Shown: positions 20,015 through 30,600 of the stretch, in pieces
How the letters are laid out: the number at the start of each line of letters is the position of its first letter
Position numbering within the stretch: position 1 is the first letter of the stretch
Source of the DNA: Isoetes taiwanensis
Lineage: Eukaryota > Streptophyta > Lycopodiopsida > Isoetales > Isoetaceae
Length of the DNA stretch: 64,000 bases
Direction of reading: 5' to 3'
NCBI GenBank assembly: GCA_021234155.1
Contig: JAJEKV010000032.1
Span: 3,725,835 to 3,789,834, forward strand
Made by a program: the position numbers and the translations under genes
Notes under the pieces: model-generated
Told to the model about the DNA's origin: nothing
Seen by the model: the letters and a program-made list of their open reading frames with translations, nothing else
Database searches by the model: none

Positions 20015-21590
20015 TCACTTGACGGAGTGCGCGCGGAGGAGAAAGCGCTGATAGTCGTGGTACCAATGAGGCGCGGGCGCTGACTGTGAACAGCTTGAGC
20101 ATCCGGAAGGGCATCGCGGAACTCCTTCCGAGGGATCATCCGCGGTGTGCGCGGAAAGATAGTCGGGGACCGTGTGTGAGCTGGCCCCGCTTGTGAATAA
20201 TTTCAAAAAGGGCAAACTCTTGCAATATCAATATCCATCGAAAGCAATTCGCCCGCGGGGTTTGGCTTATTGATTAAATATAGAAGAGCTTGATGATCCA
20301 CATAAAAGTTTAATTTGACTACCAAGAAGATAGTGTCGAAAAGCGTTGTACACAAAAGATAAGGCCAAGGGCTTCCCTTTCGCGGGTCGAATAGTTGCGC
20401 CCGCCAGATTGAGTTTTCTCGCCGGGCGATCCGATGGGCTTGTCCCGATTTGGTGCATACTCTTGAGCTAGAACAGCCCAATCGCAAAGCCCCAAACATC
20501 AACATGGACATGGAATGGTTTGTCCCATTGAGGTGGTACTAGCACGGGGCTTCTATGAGCTTGACTTTGAGTTCTTTAAAAGCTTGATTTGCATCAGATG
20601 TCCAAGTCCATGTGTATGGATTTCCGCCGGGTTTGTGAATTGGATCGGCAAATCGGTGCCAATTCTCGAATAAAGGTGGCATAGAAGTTGACTTTGCCAA
20701 GAAAGGAACGCGGTGTCCTTGATGTTCGCAGTGGATATGCTCGATGACACAAAGCCTGATTTTGGTCGGGTCCGTTGTAATGCCGCGGTCGACTCACGAC
20801 ATGTCCCTAGAAGTACACCCGAGGTGACACGTAAGGTGCACTTTTCCCGGATTGAGGCTAATTCCAGATTCATCACAGCCGCTGAAAAACTAGTTCAAGT
20901 TTTACCAAATGGTCCATAACGGGTGTAAGTGGAGAAGTCATCCCCGAAAAGACTTGCGTAAAGGGATGAACTTGCATGTACTCTTGAAAACAGCAAGCAT
21001 AACGCGCTGAAATGTGGATGGTGAGTTTGACAATCCAAAAGGAACGACTTTGTAAGCAAAGGTACCCCATGGAGTAGTGAAGGTAGTCTTTAGTTGATCT
21101 TCTTCTCGAATGGATATTTGATTATAACCGGAGAAGCCGCCCATGAAGGAGTACATCTCGTGGCCTCGCTACATCTTCCAACACTTGATCCGCGGAAGGG
21201 GAGAGGGAAATGATCCCCGTCCGCGGGCTTGATTGAGTTTTCTATAATCCACACAAACGCCAATTTTTCCATTATGTTTGAGGGCAATAACAATAGGACT
21301 TACCCATTCTCAATGTTTGACCTCGTAGATAAGTCCAAATGGGCCCAAAAGTTTGTCAATTTCGGCTTTAACCTTTTCACGGTAGTTTGGGTTAAGCAGA
21401 TCGATCGCCGCTGCTAGATGGGTCTAGCATCGGCTTGGTGGGAATCGAGAGTTGTCCCAATTCTTTCTTGATACCCTGAGGTCTTTGTAGCTCCAAGCAA
21501 AGATGTGCTTGAAACGCTTGAATAGCAATGGCTTGCTCCCCCAATGTCGGGCGAGGTCGCGTGCCAATCGGATTGGTTGATTTGTTCCAA
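20015..21590 (-). pseudogene. pol: B2 pol: reverse transcriptase and RNase H
   Basis: RT blocks are VWIIENSIKPADGDHFPLPF, MGGFSGYNQISIREEDQ and TTPWGTFAYKVVPFGLSNSP (about 21290-21000). The Asp-Asp box is at about 20945, split by a frame change. The RNase H section (20880-20200) keeps NFYVDHQALLYLINKPNP and HYLLGSQIK. The linker at 21590-21440 contains FKRFKHIFAWSYKDLR. At least five frame breaks are visible, several next to CG sites where B1 has CAG or CTG. Confidence 0.8.
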
Positions 21591-21779
21591 TATCAATTAT
21601 GTCTACCGCAGGAGTTTGAATGTGTGGAATGACTTGATCATCCCGAACAAGGTGGGCTGGCTCACGAGTACGGACGTGATGTTCATGTTGACCAATTTTG
21701 AAAAATAGTGGCGTGCCACTAGGAGTTGGTGTGGTGTCTTCTTGAACATGTGAGGAGGAGCCGGGGTACCGCCTCCTCA

Positions 21780-22560
21780 TGTGGAACCAATGTGACGTTG
21801 TTACAAGGTGTCAAATAGGGGTCAACCAAAGCGTTGCTATGCCTTTATCAATATCCATGTCTTCCCATGGTTGATTGTATTCGGTAAGCCCGGAGTGGCA
21901 AACCCTTGGCTTGTAACCCGATAGGTGTTGCAAACTTGTTCGAGTCACCGCCCGATTCCGCCGCGGATCTACGTAAATGATCCGCCCGTGGTCGATCCAT
22001 CGCGGGCGTTGAGCTTGCCATCCGTGATAACAAGTTGATCGCGGGCCCAAGAGTGAATGCTTTTAGCTTGTCTCAAAAAGGGTCGCCCTACTAACATTTC
22101 ATAATCTCCTGATCTTCTCCTCGCCTCCAAACACCAATTCCATGGTAAATTGTAGATCTCCAATATTGACCGGTATTGGTTGTGTAACTCCTTGTGGTCG
22201 CGTGATATGGCCATTCGCAAGCTTGATGTCATAAGGGGGCGATGGAGCCCCTTTATGCCCAATTGTCGCCCCGAGATTATCCGTAATAAGATTGACCGCG
22301 CCGCCACCATCGACCGAACATGGTGAACAGCTTTTTGGCCCACGCGGTGCATGCACCGTGGGTGTTGATGTGGCGAATCGCATAATGTGTAATACGTGTG
22401 TTTTGTAAAATGTGCTCGAGGCCGGACATAGTTGTAGGATAGTCGTAAGGTCGGAGAGGAATTTTGATTTTAGCAAGTTCTTGTTGAAGTTCGTGAGGGA
22501 TTGCGTAGTTGTGGTGGATCCGTGGGTTGTTGTTGCTCAGCAATAGATGTCGCTACATTG
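21780..22560 (-). pseudogene. pol: B2 aspartic protease
   Basis: The active site reads VDGGGAVNLITDNL (about 22310-22270), retaining the catalytic Asp lost in B1. Downstream the conserved EMLVGRPFLRQAKSIHSW appears near 22100-22040, followed by a linker of about 300 bp before RT. The frame is broken between the two halves. Confidence 0.75.
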
Positions 22561-24635
22561 TTGAGGAGGTCTAATTTCCAGAAAGAATGTTGAGTGGTGG
22601 TGTTGCGATGTCGCGGGCATTCGTGGTCGTGGCTCCGATCGCGGTGGTAGCATTGATGACTTGAGTGCCTTACCTTCGACGCTCGATGAGTTGAAGCGCA
22701 CTTTGGCGTAAGTTTAGGTTGAACATGAGGAAGTAGTTGATCCGCATTGGGTGCAAAATGAACAGATTTGGTTGATGGCTCACCCGGTACGTAATCGGGC
22801 TGCGAAAAACTTGGTGCACGGGTGCTTATGGCGGGGAATGAGGGAGAACCTCAATCCAGCTTGGAGGATTCAAGGTCGGTGTTGATTGCATGGTAAATTT
22901 CTTCTTGGAGTTGATCATCCAATTGTTTTTGAGTTGTTTGTCAAGCATGGTTGTTGTTGTGGTGGCCGTGGTGGCCGTTTGATAATCGGGCGTGGGCCTT
23001 GCCTTCCCTTGGCTTCCCATACTTGAAAAGGTGTAAGACGACCGCCGTCGTGGGTTTGATTGGTGCCGTGAATTTGTATTTGAACTTGAGGAAGTTGAGG
23101 ACACCGCAGACCGATGACCCCATTGGTCACAGCTTGAAACATTGGGACTTGCTTGGATCAAAAGTGGAACGAGGAGGTCCACGCTGTGGTTCTTGTTGTT
23201 GCTGGGGTTGTTGTTGTTGTCGGTCGCGGCTCCGCGGTCCGTGGGTTGAGTTTGGCGTGGGTACCTTCTCGCGACTTGGTGAACAAGACGATGTCGATAC
23301 GGATTTGGTCGTGGATTTGTACATTCTTCGCTGGTGTGGTTCTCGCATGTTGCAGCGTTTGCAATGGATCATGCTATCCACAGAAGTTACACTCATTCGC
23401 CAGATGTCCCGAAAGTAATCGCAAATAGTACACCAAATGTTATTTTGGGGAACCGCCGTGGAGGCGAAATGAGGTGCGCGTGGGTGTAGCCGAGGGAAAT
23501 GGGAGTATCGCGGGTTTGATCACCGCGGAGGAAACATGAACAGAGTGATTGACTAATTCAATGGCTTCTTGTAATGTCTTGGGGCGCAAATACTCACCAT
23601 AAATCGGATGTGAGAGGGTAAGCCTTGAAGAAACCACACTAGAATTTGGCTTTGGGTTGGAAATTCCTTCAACTTGTTGACTAAGATCCGCAATGGCCTC
23701 AAGAAAGTCTGAGGCAGATTCTCCGGTTCGCTTTTGAGTGTGTTGAGGTCGCTCAGCCAGCTTGTTGATCATCCGCAAGGGTGCCGAATGGGAAAGAAAA
23801 GAGGTCTTCATGTGTATCCAATCTTGTTTCCAAGTGGCTTTTTGTTTGCCATCAGCCATTCGTGGGTGCTCCACGCTGTGGTCGTCGAAAAGATGTGGAA
23901 TTTTAGTTTTGGATCGGAGTGACCATTGAGATCCGCAAGTGACTCAAATTCATCCATGTGAGCCCCGAAAGCTCGGGTCTATGTGTTTACCTTTATCATT
24001 TCCAAAGAGTGGATATTGGAGTTTTAAAGCATGTGTAGGAGTCTACAAGATGAATGGGTGTTTGCATTTGTGGAAAAGAAAAGACAAGAGGTGTTGGTTG
24101 TCGATAGGTACCAAAACCGCATAGGTTGTGTGAGATTAGTAAAAAGAGGTAATCGGGCGGTTGTAGTGGGAACAAAGGTTGTGACGTGCATGAACGCCGT
24201 GTGGGAAACAGCTTAAGGGAACGTGACGGTAGGGGAATTGACAAAGGTGGAAGCGGTGGAAAACCAAGTTCCTAAAGAAAGATTACCAATAGAGAAAAAA
24301 CATTTTGCGTGATGTTCCGAGAAAATTGGCGGTGGTTCCTGGGTCGATCTTGAGTTGGGGATTCCGTGGAGTAAATTCAAAGGGTCAGGTTGCGGCCTCC
24401 GCAGATGATGTGGCTTAACAGGAACGGAACAATGGCGACCTTCCACGGGGGAGGTCGGTCCGAAAGTTGTCGTGGGTGTAGGTGGAAACAGATTGGCGCC
24501 TCATGACACCCGAGAAGAGACAATCGAACGTGAGTGTATGTGGACATATTCGCGGGAGGCGCAAGCAGCTTCATGGCGACCGCCTTGACTCCATCCGTGT
24601 TGAATATCGTCGGGAGTAAAGAAGGGATTGAACAT
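22561..24635 (-). pseudogene. gag: B2 gag
   Basis: The start at 24635 (MFNPFFTPDDIQ) is placed like B1 gag (MSARGFTPEELL), 43 bp from the 5' LTR. The capsid core is readable at 23874-23500 (TWKQDWIHMKTSFLSHS, YLRPKTLQEAIELVNHSVHVSS). The first CCHC knuckle is degraded; part of the second (HCKRCNM) remains near 23360. A Gln-rich linker follows. The frame is badly broken and no functional Gag is expected. Confidence 0.7.
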
Positions 24636-24655
24636 GGTATCAATACAGCTTTCGA

Positions 24656-24678
24656 AGTGAGCCCAACAACAGCGCCGG
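24656..24678 (-). other. B2 primer binding site region
   Basis: The minus strand after the 5' LTR reads CCGGCGCTGTTGTTGGGC. It resembles the tRNA-Asp-type sites of B1 and B3 but with several changes. Confidence 0.4.
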
Positions 24679-25280
24679 TGTTTGGGGTCCGCACGGATCG
24701 CCGAGGGACGATCTCGCGGAGATCCTTGAAGTCCCGGCAGGGTAAAATCGGAGACACTCTTGTCACGCGGGATTTTTGCTAACAGAGGAAAGAACAAGAA
24801 AAACTCGATAAAAACAAAGAATTGCAATACACAATGAAACACACAAGACACTTGTGGAGAACACGGCAATCCATTGATCAAAACAAGTGTACAATGAAGG
24901 CTCAAAAGAGCGCACAACAAAGCGACCAAAGATGTCCGCTCAGAGTGACACAAAAGAACACTCAACCCTTTTTTTCAAGGAGCAAAAATGCTACAATATA
25001 TAGGAACACCGGAGGGCTCACGGCCTGAATCTGATCCTCATCATGACAACGCGTGCTCCACTACTTGGGCACTCGAACAGGAATCTGAGCTGTCCGCGGC
25101 CGTGCTAACAGACAAGTAGTGGCCCGCCGTGGGTCCTACCTTTGGGTCTTCTGCTTCTTGGAGGAGCTTTGACCCGCCGTGGCGCCTTGTGGATCCCTCT
25201 TCTTGGACACCGTGGCCAGTGGGGCCTCGCCCTCATGCAGCAAGTATAGGCCTGTGTGTCTGCCAGGCACAGGGCTAACA
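24679..25280 (-). repeat. B2 5' LTR
   Basis: A 602-bp LTR paired with 14186-14793. Aligned by eye, the two differ mostly where this copy has CG for CAG or CTG: CGCCGAGGG against CGCCTGAGGG, GACGATCTCGCGG against GACAGATCTCTGTG, and ACTCGATAAA against ACTCAGATAAA. Confidence 0.92.
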
Positions 25281-25285
25281 AGAGC

Positions 25286-25930
25286 TATGTTCTTGGAGAC
25301 CAAGAGCAAAGCACTGGCCATGCTCCTAGTAGTACTAACTTGGTAGGATCCTTAAGCTTCGAAAAGTGGGAAAATTTTTTCTCATCTTTGTAGTTTATGC
25401 TAAGCTAGTAACAATTAAGTGAATTGGAATTTAATAAGACTAAAAAGAATAAGCCAAAAATTTTTCCAGGGAGGTGGTCTCCACCGCTACCTGGTCGAAG
25501 AACTAAAAGTTAGTTTTGAGCGAGGGCTAAGTCGTGAGACATTGAGCCAAGATCACTTAAACATGATGAATTTGAGAAAACTAATAGGGTAAAGCTAATT
25601 CTAAGATAGGAATTAGTAAGAATAGCATGATTTGATTACTTAAATTACTTAAAATGTGTGAGATTCTGACCATACCTGGACTAAAAACTAAACTTTAGTT
25701 TTTTGATGCAGGCCGACTGCGGAGACCAATAAGGTGAAAAAGTCTGAAATAAGTGTAAGTTTTAACTAAAATGTATCTTAGCATGTTAAATAAAGCAACT
25801 TGAAGTTTGACCTAAAATTTGAAAAGCCATAAATAGAAGTAGACCCCTCATTTGAACATTCCCGCCTTTAGAAACCAGCTCTCGCCCCTAAGGCATCTTT
25901 TACCGGAGATCCGATTGACGATCCACAAAC
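25286..25930 (+). promoter_or_regulatory. Element C promoter unit 1 (before the histone-like ORF)
   Basis: This A/T-rich segment follows C's primer site once B2 is removed. It holds two copies of a long palindromic motif (25477-25540 and about 25656-25726) sharing the core CTAAAC(T)TTTAG flanked by CCTGG and GAGCGAGG or its remnants. A TATA box (ATAAATA, 25829-25835) and GACCCCTCATTTGAAC follow, with an ATG 96 bp after the TATA box. The same arrangement occurs at 44991-45717. Promoter activity is inferred from layout and TATA spacing. Confidence 0.6.
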
Positions 25931-26509
25931 ATGGCACGACCAAGCTGCATCTGGCGAGGAAAGCCCGCCTCACCAGCGAAGCGACCGGGCGCCGCCGATG
26001 CCGCAGACGATTCGGGCAAGATGTCGCAGAGCTCCTTAACCCTAACGATCCACCTTCTTCGAAAGTGAGGGAGAACCTTCGAACTAACACAATGAAGAAG
26101 ATGAAGTACACCTGCTGTGGACTCGAGGTACTTGAGGAAGAGGAGGAGGAAGCGCAATGGAGAACGGAGAACCAAAGCCCGAGAGGAAAGGAGGATACCC
26201 ACTCCAGAGCCGACCGCCAAGAACAAGTCAAGCCCGATCCGGAGAAAAGGAAGCTGAGGAGCAACAGAGCAGATGGAGCCGAGACTTCAGCCGAAGAGCA
26301 AGCAGCACTCGCCGGTTTATCGTGAAATAATTAACGCCGAGAAAGGAAAAAGAGAAGAGAAGAAGAGGAAGAGGGAAGAAGAAGAGAAGAAATCGGGCCG
26401 AGGAGCTCAAAAAGAAGAAAGGGAAATGGGTGGGGAGCCCAAGGAAGTTCAAGGACGTCCCCATGGTGAAAAAGCCCAACCCGAAGATAACCATTACCGA
26501 ACGGCCACC
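25931..26509 (+). pseudogene. histone-like ORF of element C, segment 1: N-terminal tail
   Basis: The ATG at 25931 lies 96 bp after the TATA box and opens MARP, which resembles the MART start of H3 and CENH3. A one-base frame change after codon 3 would give an H3-like TK..LARKARL beginning. The tail then becomes very basic and charged, with Glu runs (about 26130-26160) and Lys/Arg/Glu runs (about 26340-26410). There are two or three frame breaks, including a stop near 26326. The segment ends at the B3 target site (CCACC, 26505-26509) and resumes at 33380. It is far longer than a normal H3 tail (about 40 residues). That it is one ORF with the H3 fold downstream is inferred from position and basic composition. 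Confidence 0.6.
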
Positions 26510-27094
26510 TGTTTGGGGTCTGGGTTCGGGAACTCCCCGAAGACAGCCCTGTGGAGGACCCGTGGATCTAACAGAGAGTCCGGGGACTATGTCACGGATT
26601 TGCAAGAAGAGAAGAAAACGAAGAAAACAGTAACAAATGAGAGAAAGATGATAAGCTTCCTTGATATCAATGATGAAAATACATGAGCTCTCGCAATAGA
26701 GAGAAAACTGAAAGGAGACAAGACTCAAAACTCATCTAAAAACTCATGTGCTAGCTCTACTCATATATATAGTACAATGGCCTTGGGCCCAATATAGACA
26801 CTCGACCGATCTCGGTGCGATTCCCCGAAGGAGGCCCCGATTTGCAGGAATGTTGGCGGTGCCTCTTGAAGTGCCTAGAATCACGCTGGACGCCGACGCT
26901 GGCGGTGACGGGTCGCCACTTGTCCGAAGCGGCTCTTGTTGACGGGCCATGTGCTTTGATCAAGCGTGGGTCCGCCGCTTGGTCTTCTACTCTGAGCCTT
27001 TGATGACCGACCCCGGGTCGACCGAGGATCCTTGAGCTTGACCTCGTCGTCCGTATGCATGAATAGTCCCGCATCAGAGGCATTGTGACTAACA
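26510..27094 (-). repeat. B3 3' LTR
   Basis: A 585-bp LTR paired with 32794-33374. A polypyrimidine block CTCCCCCACC (27095-27104), the polypurine tract on the minus strand, adjoins it. A TATA-like CTATATATATG on the minus strand lies near 26763-26773. Confidence 0.92.
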
Positions 27095-28030
27095 CTCCCC
27101 CACCAAACCACACCTCGTGAGTGAAGAAAAGGAGGAAGTGTTTCGAGGGCGAAAGCCATCCGTCGAAAGTGATCCTCACGGAGTGAGGACGGCACCATTA
27201 TGGTACCGGGCTTATGAGATCCCGGGCGTGTTTGAAGAGCGGGAGGAGTGTTTTGGCCAAGGGCGTGGATCTCGCATCAATAAGAAAGCGAGCCGCACCA
27301 TGTCTTCAAGGGCGCTGCGGGCGCCTCAAGAAATGTACCGACATTCCATGAGGAGACAGTTCAAGGCCAAAGGCACCCATTAATCGCATTCGGATTGCAA
27401 AGTTGAAAATGGGACGCCGATTTAAGGAGCTTAGCAAAATGCATTTGAGAGCAGCGCAAAATCCTCGCTTTGAAGATGGACGTAAGGATCGTGAGGTGGA
27501 GGCATTTCCGCAAGAAGGTGTCAAGACCATGAAGCGCATCCGCTGGCCGCTGCCAACCACGCCATTAGCAATGTAGATCCAATTGGTGGTGGTGTCCGAG
27601 TGGCACCTTCTTCCCAATGTGAGCGGCGAACAAAACGTGGATCCCACCGGAGATCCGGCCGAGATCCGAGGTGGTGTCCATCCCGCATGACCATCCATGA
27701 CCTTGGTCCAAAAAGGAAGGCGCCAATCGAAGTCAGAACTCGGGGCGGAGGTACGCCCGTGGGAAGCATAGGGAGAAGGAACCATGCTCGTATGCCCCAC
27801 CCACCGGCAAGCGCCACACGGCGTGGGCATGAGCATCTTTGAAGAGCGTGGGCCAATAATACCCCCGCGAGAAGGATTTTGGCGCGTCGTGGTGTCACCA
27901 TGAAAATGACCACCACCGAGCCCTTGATGAGCTTCTAACAATATCCGGAACTTCATGAGGTAGAACACAGGCCGGAAGGATGGTGTCCTTACCTTTTGTA
28001 GAGATGTCCCGCAACCATGGTGTAGTCACG
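27095..28030 (-). pseudogene. B3 integrase finger fused to ORF3 C-terminal domain by deletion
   Basis: From right to left, the start of the integrase HHCC finger (AHQGLGGGHFHGDTTT and FKDAHAHAVW) is followed within about 100 bp by the ORF3 C-terminal domain (DWRLPFWTKVMDGHAGWTP, NWIYIANG). In B1 and B2 these regions are thousands of bases apart. The integrase core and the N-terminal half of ORF3 are absent. The ORF3 portion aligns with B1 residue for residue in places (KCILLSSL against KCLLLSSL). The fused product is broken by frame changes and is probably not made. Confidence 0.75.
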
Positions 28031-29560
28031 GACCCTCAGAGAAATTGATGGCGACGGATTGTCGCTAAGGTGAGAGAGCCGCCTCGCCTTCTCGTGGAAG
28101 AGCACCGCGGAGGAGGTATCGCTGAAAATCATGGAACCAATGTGGTGTTGCCGTGACTAAAAAGAGCCGAAAGCATCGTGAAAGGCGCCCGAGACTCCAA
28201 AGTGGAGGGATCATCCGCGGTGGATGCGGGAAGATAATCCGAACGACATGAGATTTGCCGGCCTTTATGAACGATTTCAAAAGGAGCAAATTCTTGAGAA
28301 GAAGGACCCAACGAGCGACGCGCCCGTGGGCGTGGACTTGTTGATCAAATAGAGGAGTGCTTGGTGGTCCACAAAGAACTTGATTTGACTGCCCAAAAGG
28401 TAATGACGGAAGCGTTGGACACGTAAAATGAGACCCAAAGCTTCACGCCCGCGGGCGTAATAGTTGCGCCCGCGAATTGAGTTTGCTACCGGGCGAAGCG
28501 ATTTGGTTTGTCGGGCGCGATCATATGCTTGAGAAAGAACAGCCCAATAGCAAATGCCGGAGACATCGACATGAACGCGGAAAGGGCTTGTCCCATTGAG
28601 GAGGAACAAGAACCGTGCCTGAGTAAGCAAAAGCTTCACCGTTGAGCAAAGATCCGCACGGGAATTCCAAGCCTGTGGATTCGTCACCCGTGAGTTTATG
28701 AATGGGATCCGCAATGGCGCCGATCCGGTATGAAGGTGGAGTAATAATTGACCTTACCCAGGAAAGAGCGTGTCTCCTTGATATTGGGCTGGTGCTTGAG
28801 CCTTGAGCGCATTAACTAATTTTGGCAGATCGGTGGTGATACCGCTTTGTCGGACAACATGGCCTAACGAGAACACCGGAGGTGATTTAAAAGGTGCATT
28901 TCTCGTGATTGAGACTAATGCCGGACTCATCACATTTTCGAAGACGAAGTTCCAATTTATCCAAATGGTCAGCCATGGAACTCAGAGGGCAGAGAAGTCA
29001 TCTTGAAAAAATTTGCAAGAAGGGATTTTCCTTCATGAAATCATGAAAAACGAGAGCATGATGCGTTGAAACGTTGATGGAGAGTTGGATAATCCAAAAG
29101 GAACCACCTTGTAGGCAAAAAGTGCCTACCCGGGTGGTGAAAGTGGTCTTGAGTTGATCAGATTCTTTGATTGAGATCCGATTGTAGCCAGAAAAACCAT
29201 CCATAAAGGAGTACATCTCATGTCCGCCCACTTCTTCCAACCCGGTCCGTGAAAGGAAGTGGAAAATGATCACGCCCGTGGCCCGATTGAGTTTCCGATA
29301 GTCCACACAGACGCCGATCTTACCATTGTGCTTAAGGACAATGACGATGGGGCTCACCCATTCGTAATGTTTGACCTCATAGATCAAAACTGCGGCAGAA
29401 GGAGTTTGTCAATTTCGCCTTGACGCCGATCACTGTAATTAGGGTTGAGCAGATCGCCGTCGTTGCTACATCGGGTGGGTGCATCGATTTGGTAGGAATG
29501 GTGAGTTCCCCAAGCTTTTGTTGATTCCCCAAGATCTTTGTAACTCCGTGCTAAAAATGT
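28031..29560 (-). pseudogene. pol: B3 pol: reverse transcriptase and RNase H
   Basis: RT motifs SFMDGFSGYNRISI, KHNGKIGVCVDYRKLNRAT and FLQIF (29380-28990) are followed by a broken Asp-Asp box. RNase H (28714-28277) has FRVHVDVSG and FFVDHQALLYLINKSTPTG. Compared with B1 there are many small changes and at least six frame breaks. The region ends at the truncated integrase. Confidence 0.8.
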
Positions 29561-30189
29561 GTTTTGAATTTTTTTGAGCTTGACGGGCCCTCAATTACGA
29601 TAAGGAGCCGGAAGATTTGCAAAGAATGCGACAGGTTGATTGTTGCCGACGCCCACAATCTCGACTTCCGAGTCCGAATATGGGGTATTACTTGAGTATC
29701 CCGACAATGTGTGCGAGGAGGTTGGAGCATAACCGATGCGTGGCACTTTGCGTGGTGAAAAAGAGAGGTTGCTCGGGCCATCCGCCAGAGGTTGCTTCAT
29801 GATTGCGTGTACATCAACGGGAGTTGCGGGAGGTTCAAAGATCCGAAAAGTGATCAACACGTTGGATTCGATTGCAAGGAGCGGTAGGGTCAAGCAAGGC
29901 AGCCACGTACCGGTCCCGATCAAGAGTCATTTCTCCCCAAGGATCAAAGATATTCGGGGTAGGATGACAGAGGCGACACGCCAGTGGAGCCCGAACTTGA
30001 TAAATATTCTCGAGCTTCTTTAATCGTCCGGAGAGAGAAGGTTCCGCATTGTCACCGAAATGATCCCGCCTCGTTTGCAAGTCCATGGTGGCATTGAGAT
30101 GACCATCGCTGATGACTAACCGGTCCGTGGCCCAAGAATGGATACTCTTGGCCCTGGCGGAGAAAAGGTCTCCCACCAGCATTTCATAG

Positions 30190-30600
30190 TCAGGGATCTT
30201 CGCCAGCCTTTCCAAACTCCAAATTCCATGGGGAAACGGAGATCACCAATGTTGATGTGAAGAATAGGTGTGACGCCTTGAGGTCGCGGATATGGCCATT
30301 AGCCAATTTGATGTCATATGGGGCACCGAAAAGAGTTATGTGATGCCCATTTGTTTGCGAGTTTATCCGTGATGAGATTGACCGCGCTACCTCCATCGAT
30401 TTGAACATGGTTGACTTGTCGATTACCCACCGTGGCATGGACCGTGGGTGTAGAGGTAATACGTAGCCCCCAACCAAAAGCAGCTTGGGAGTGGTAATCG
30501 GTCCTTTGAGAGCGTGACGAGTTTTAAAATGGTTGCCAAGCTTAAAGGAATTTTGATCTTGGCGAGCTCCTCTTGGAGTTCGAGAGGTACATGAGAAAAA
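30190..30600 (-). pseudogene. pol: B3 aspartic protease
   Basis: The active site IDGGSAVNLIT is read near 30400-30370 with the catalytic Asp intact. The second half resembles B1 (EFGKAGEDP, then YEMLVG and KSIHSWATDRLV across a frame break at about 30190). The frame joins directly to the gag tail (LELQEELAKIKIPL), which shows the sequence that the solo LTR interrupts in B1. Confidence 0.78.

Larger units (their letters stand above)
14186..25280 (-). mobile_element. Element B2: longest B-family copy, with gag, pol, integrase and ORF3
   Basis: TGTTTGGGG (14186) to CTAACA (25280) is flanked by AGAGC (14181-14185 and 25281-25285). LTRs are 608 and 602 bp. This 11.1-kb copy keeps the full order on the minus strand: gag, protease, RT, RNase H, integrase and ORF3. 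It is clearly diverged from B1 in protein sequence, so it represents another subfamily. Its frames are heavily broken, many at places where CG replaces an expected CAG or CTG. Confidence 0.92.

Noticed and set aside
22561-24635. Separate small genes in B2 and B3 frames
   Set aside because: They are fragments of one gag or pol frame each, as shown by ordered matches to B1.
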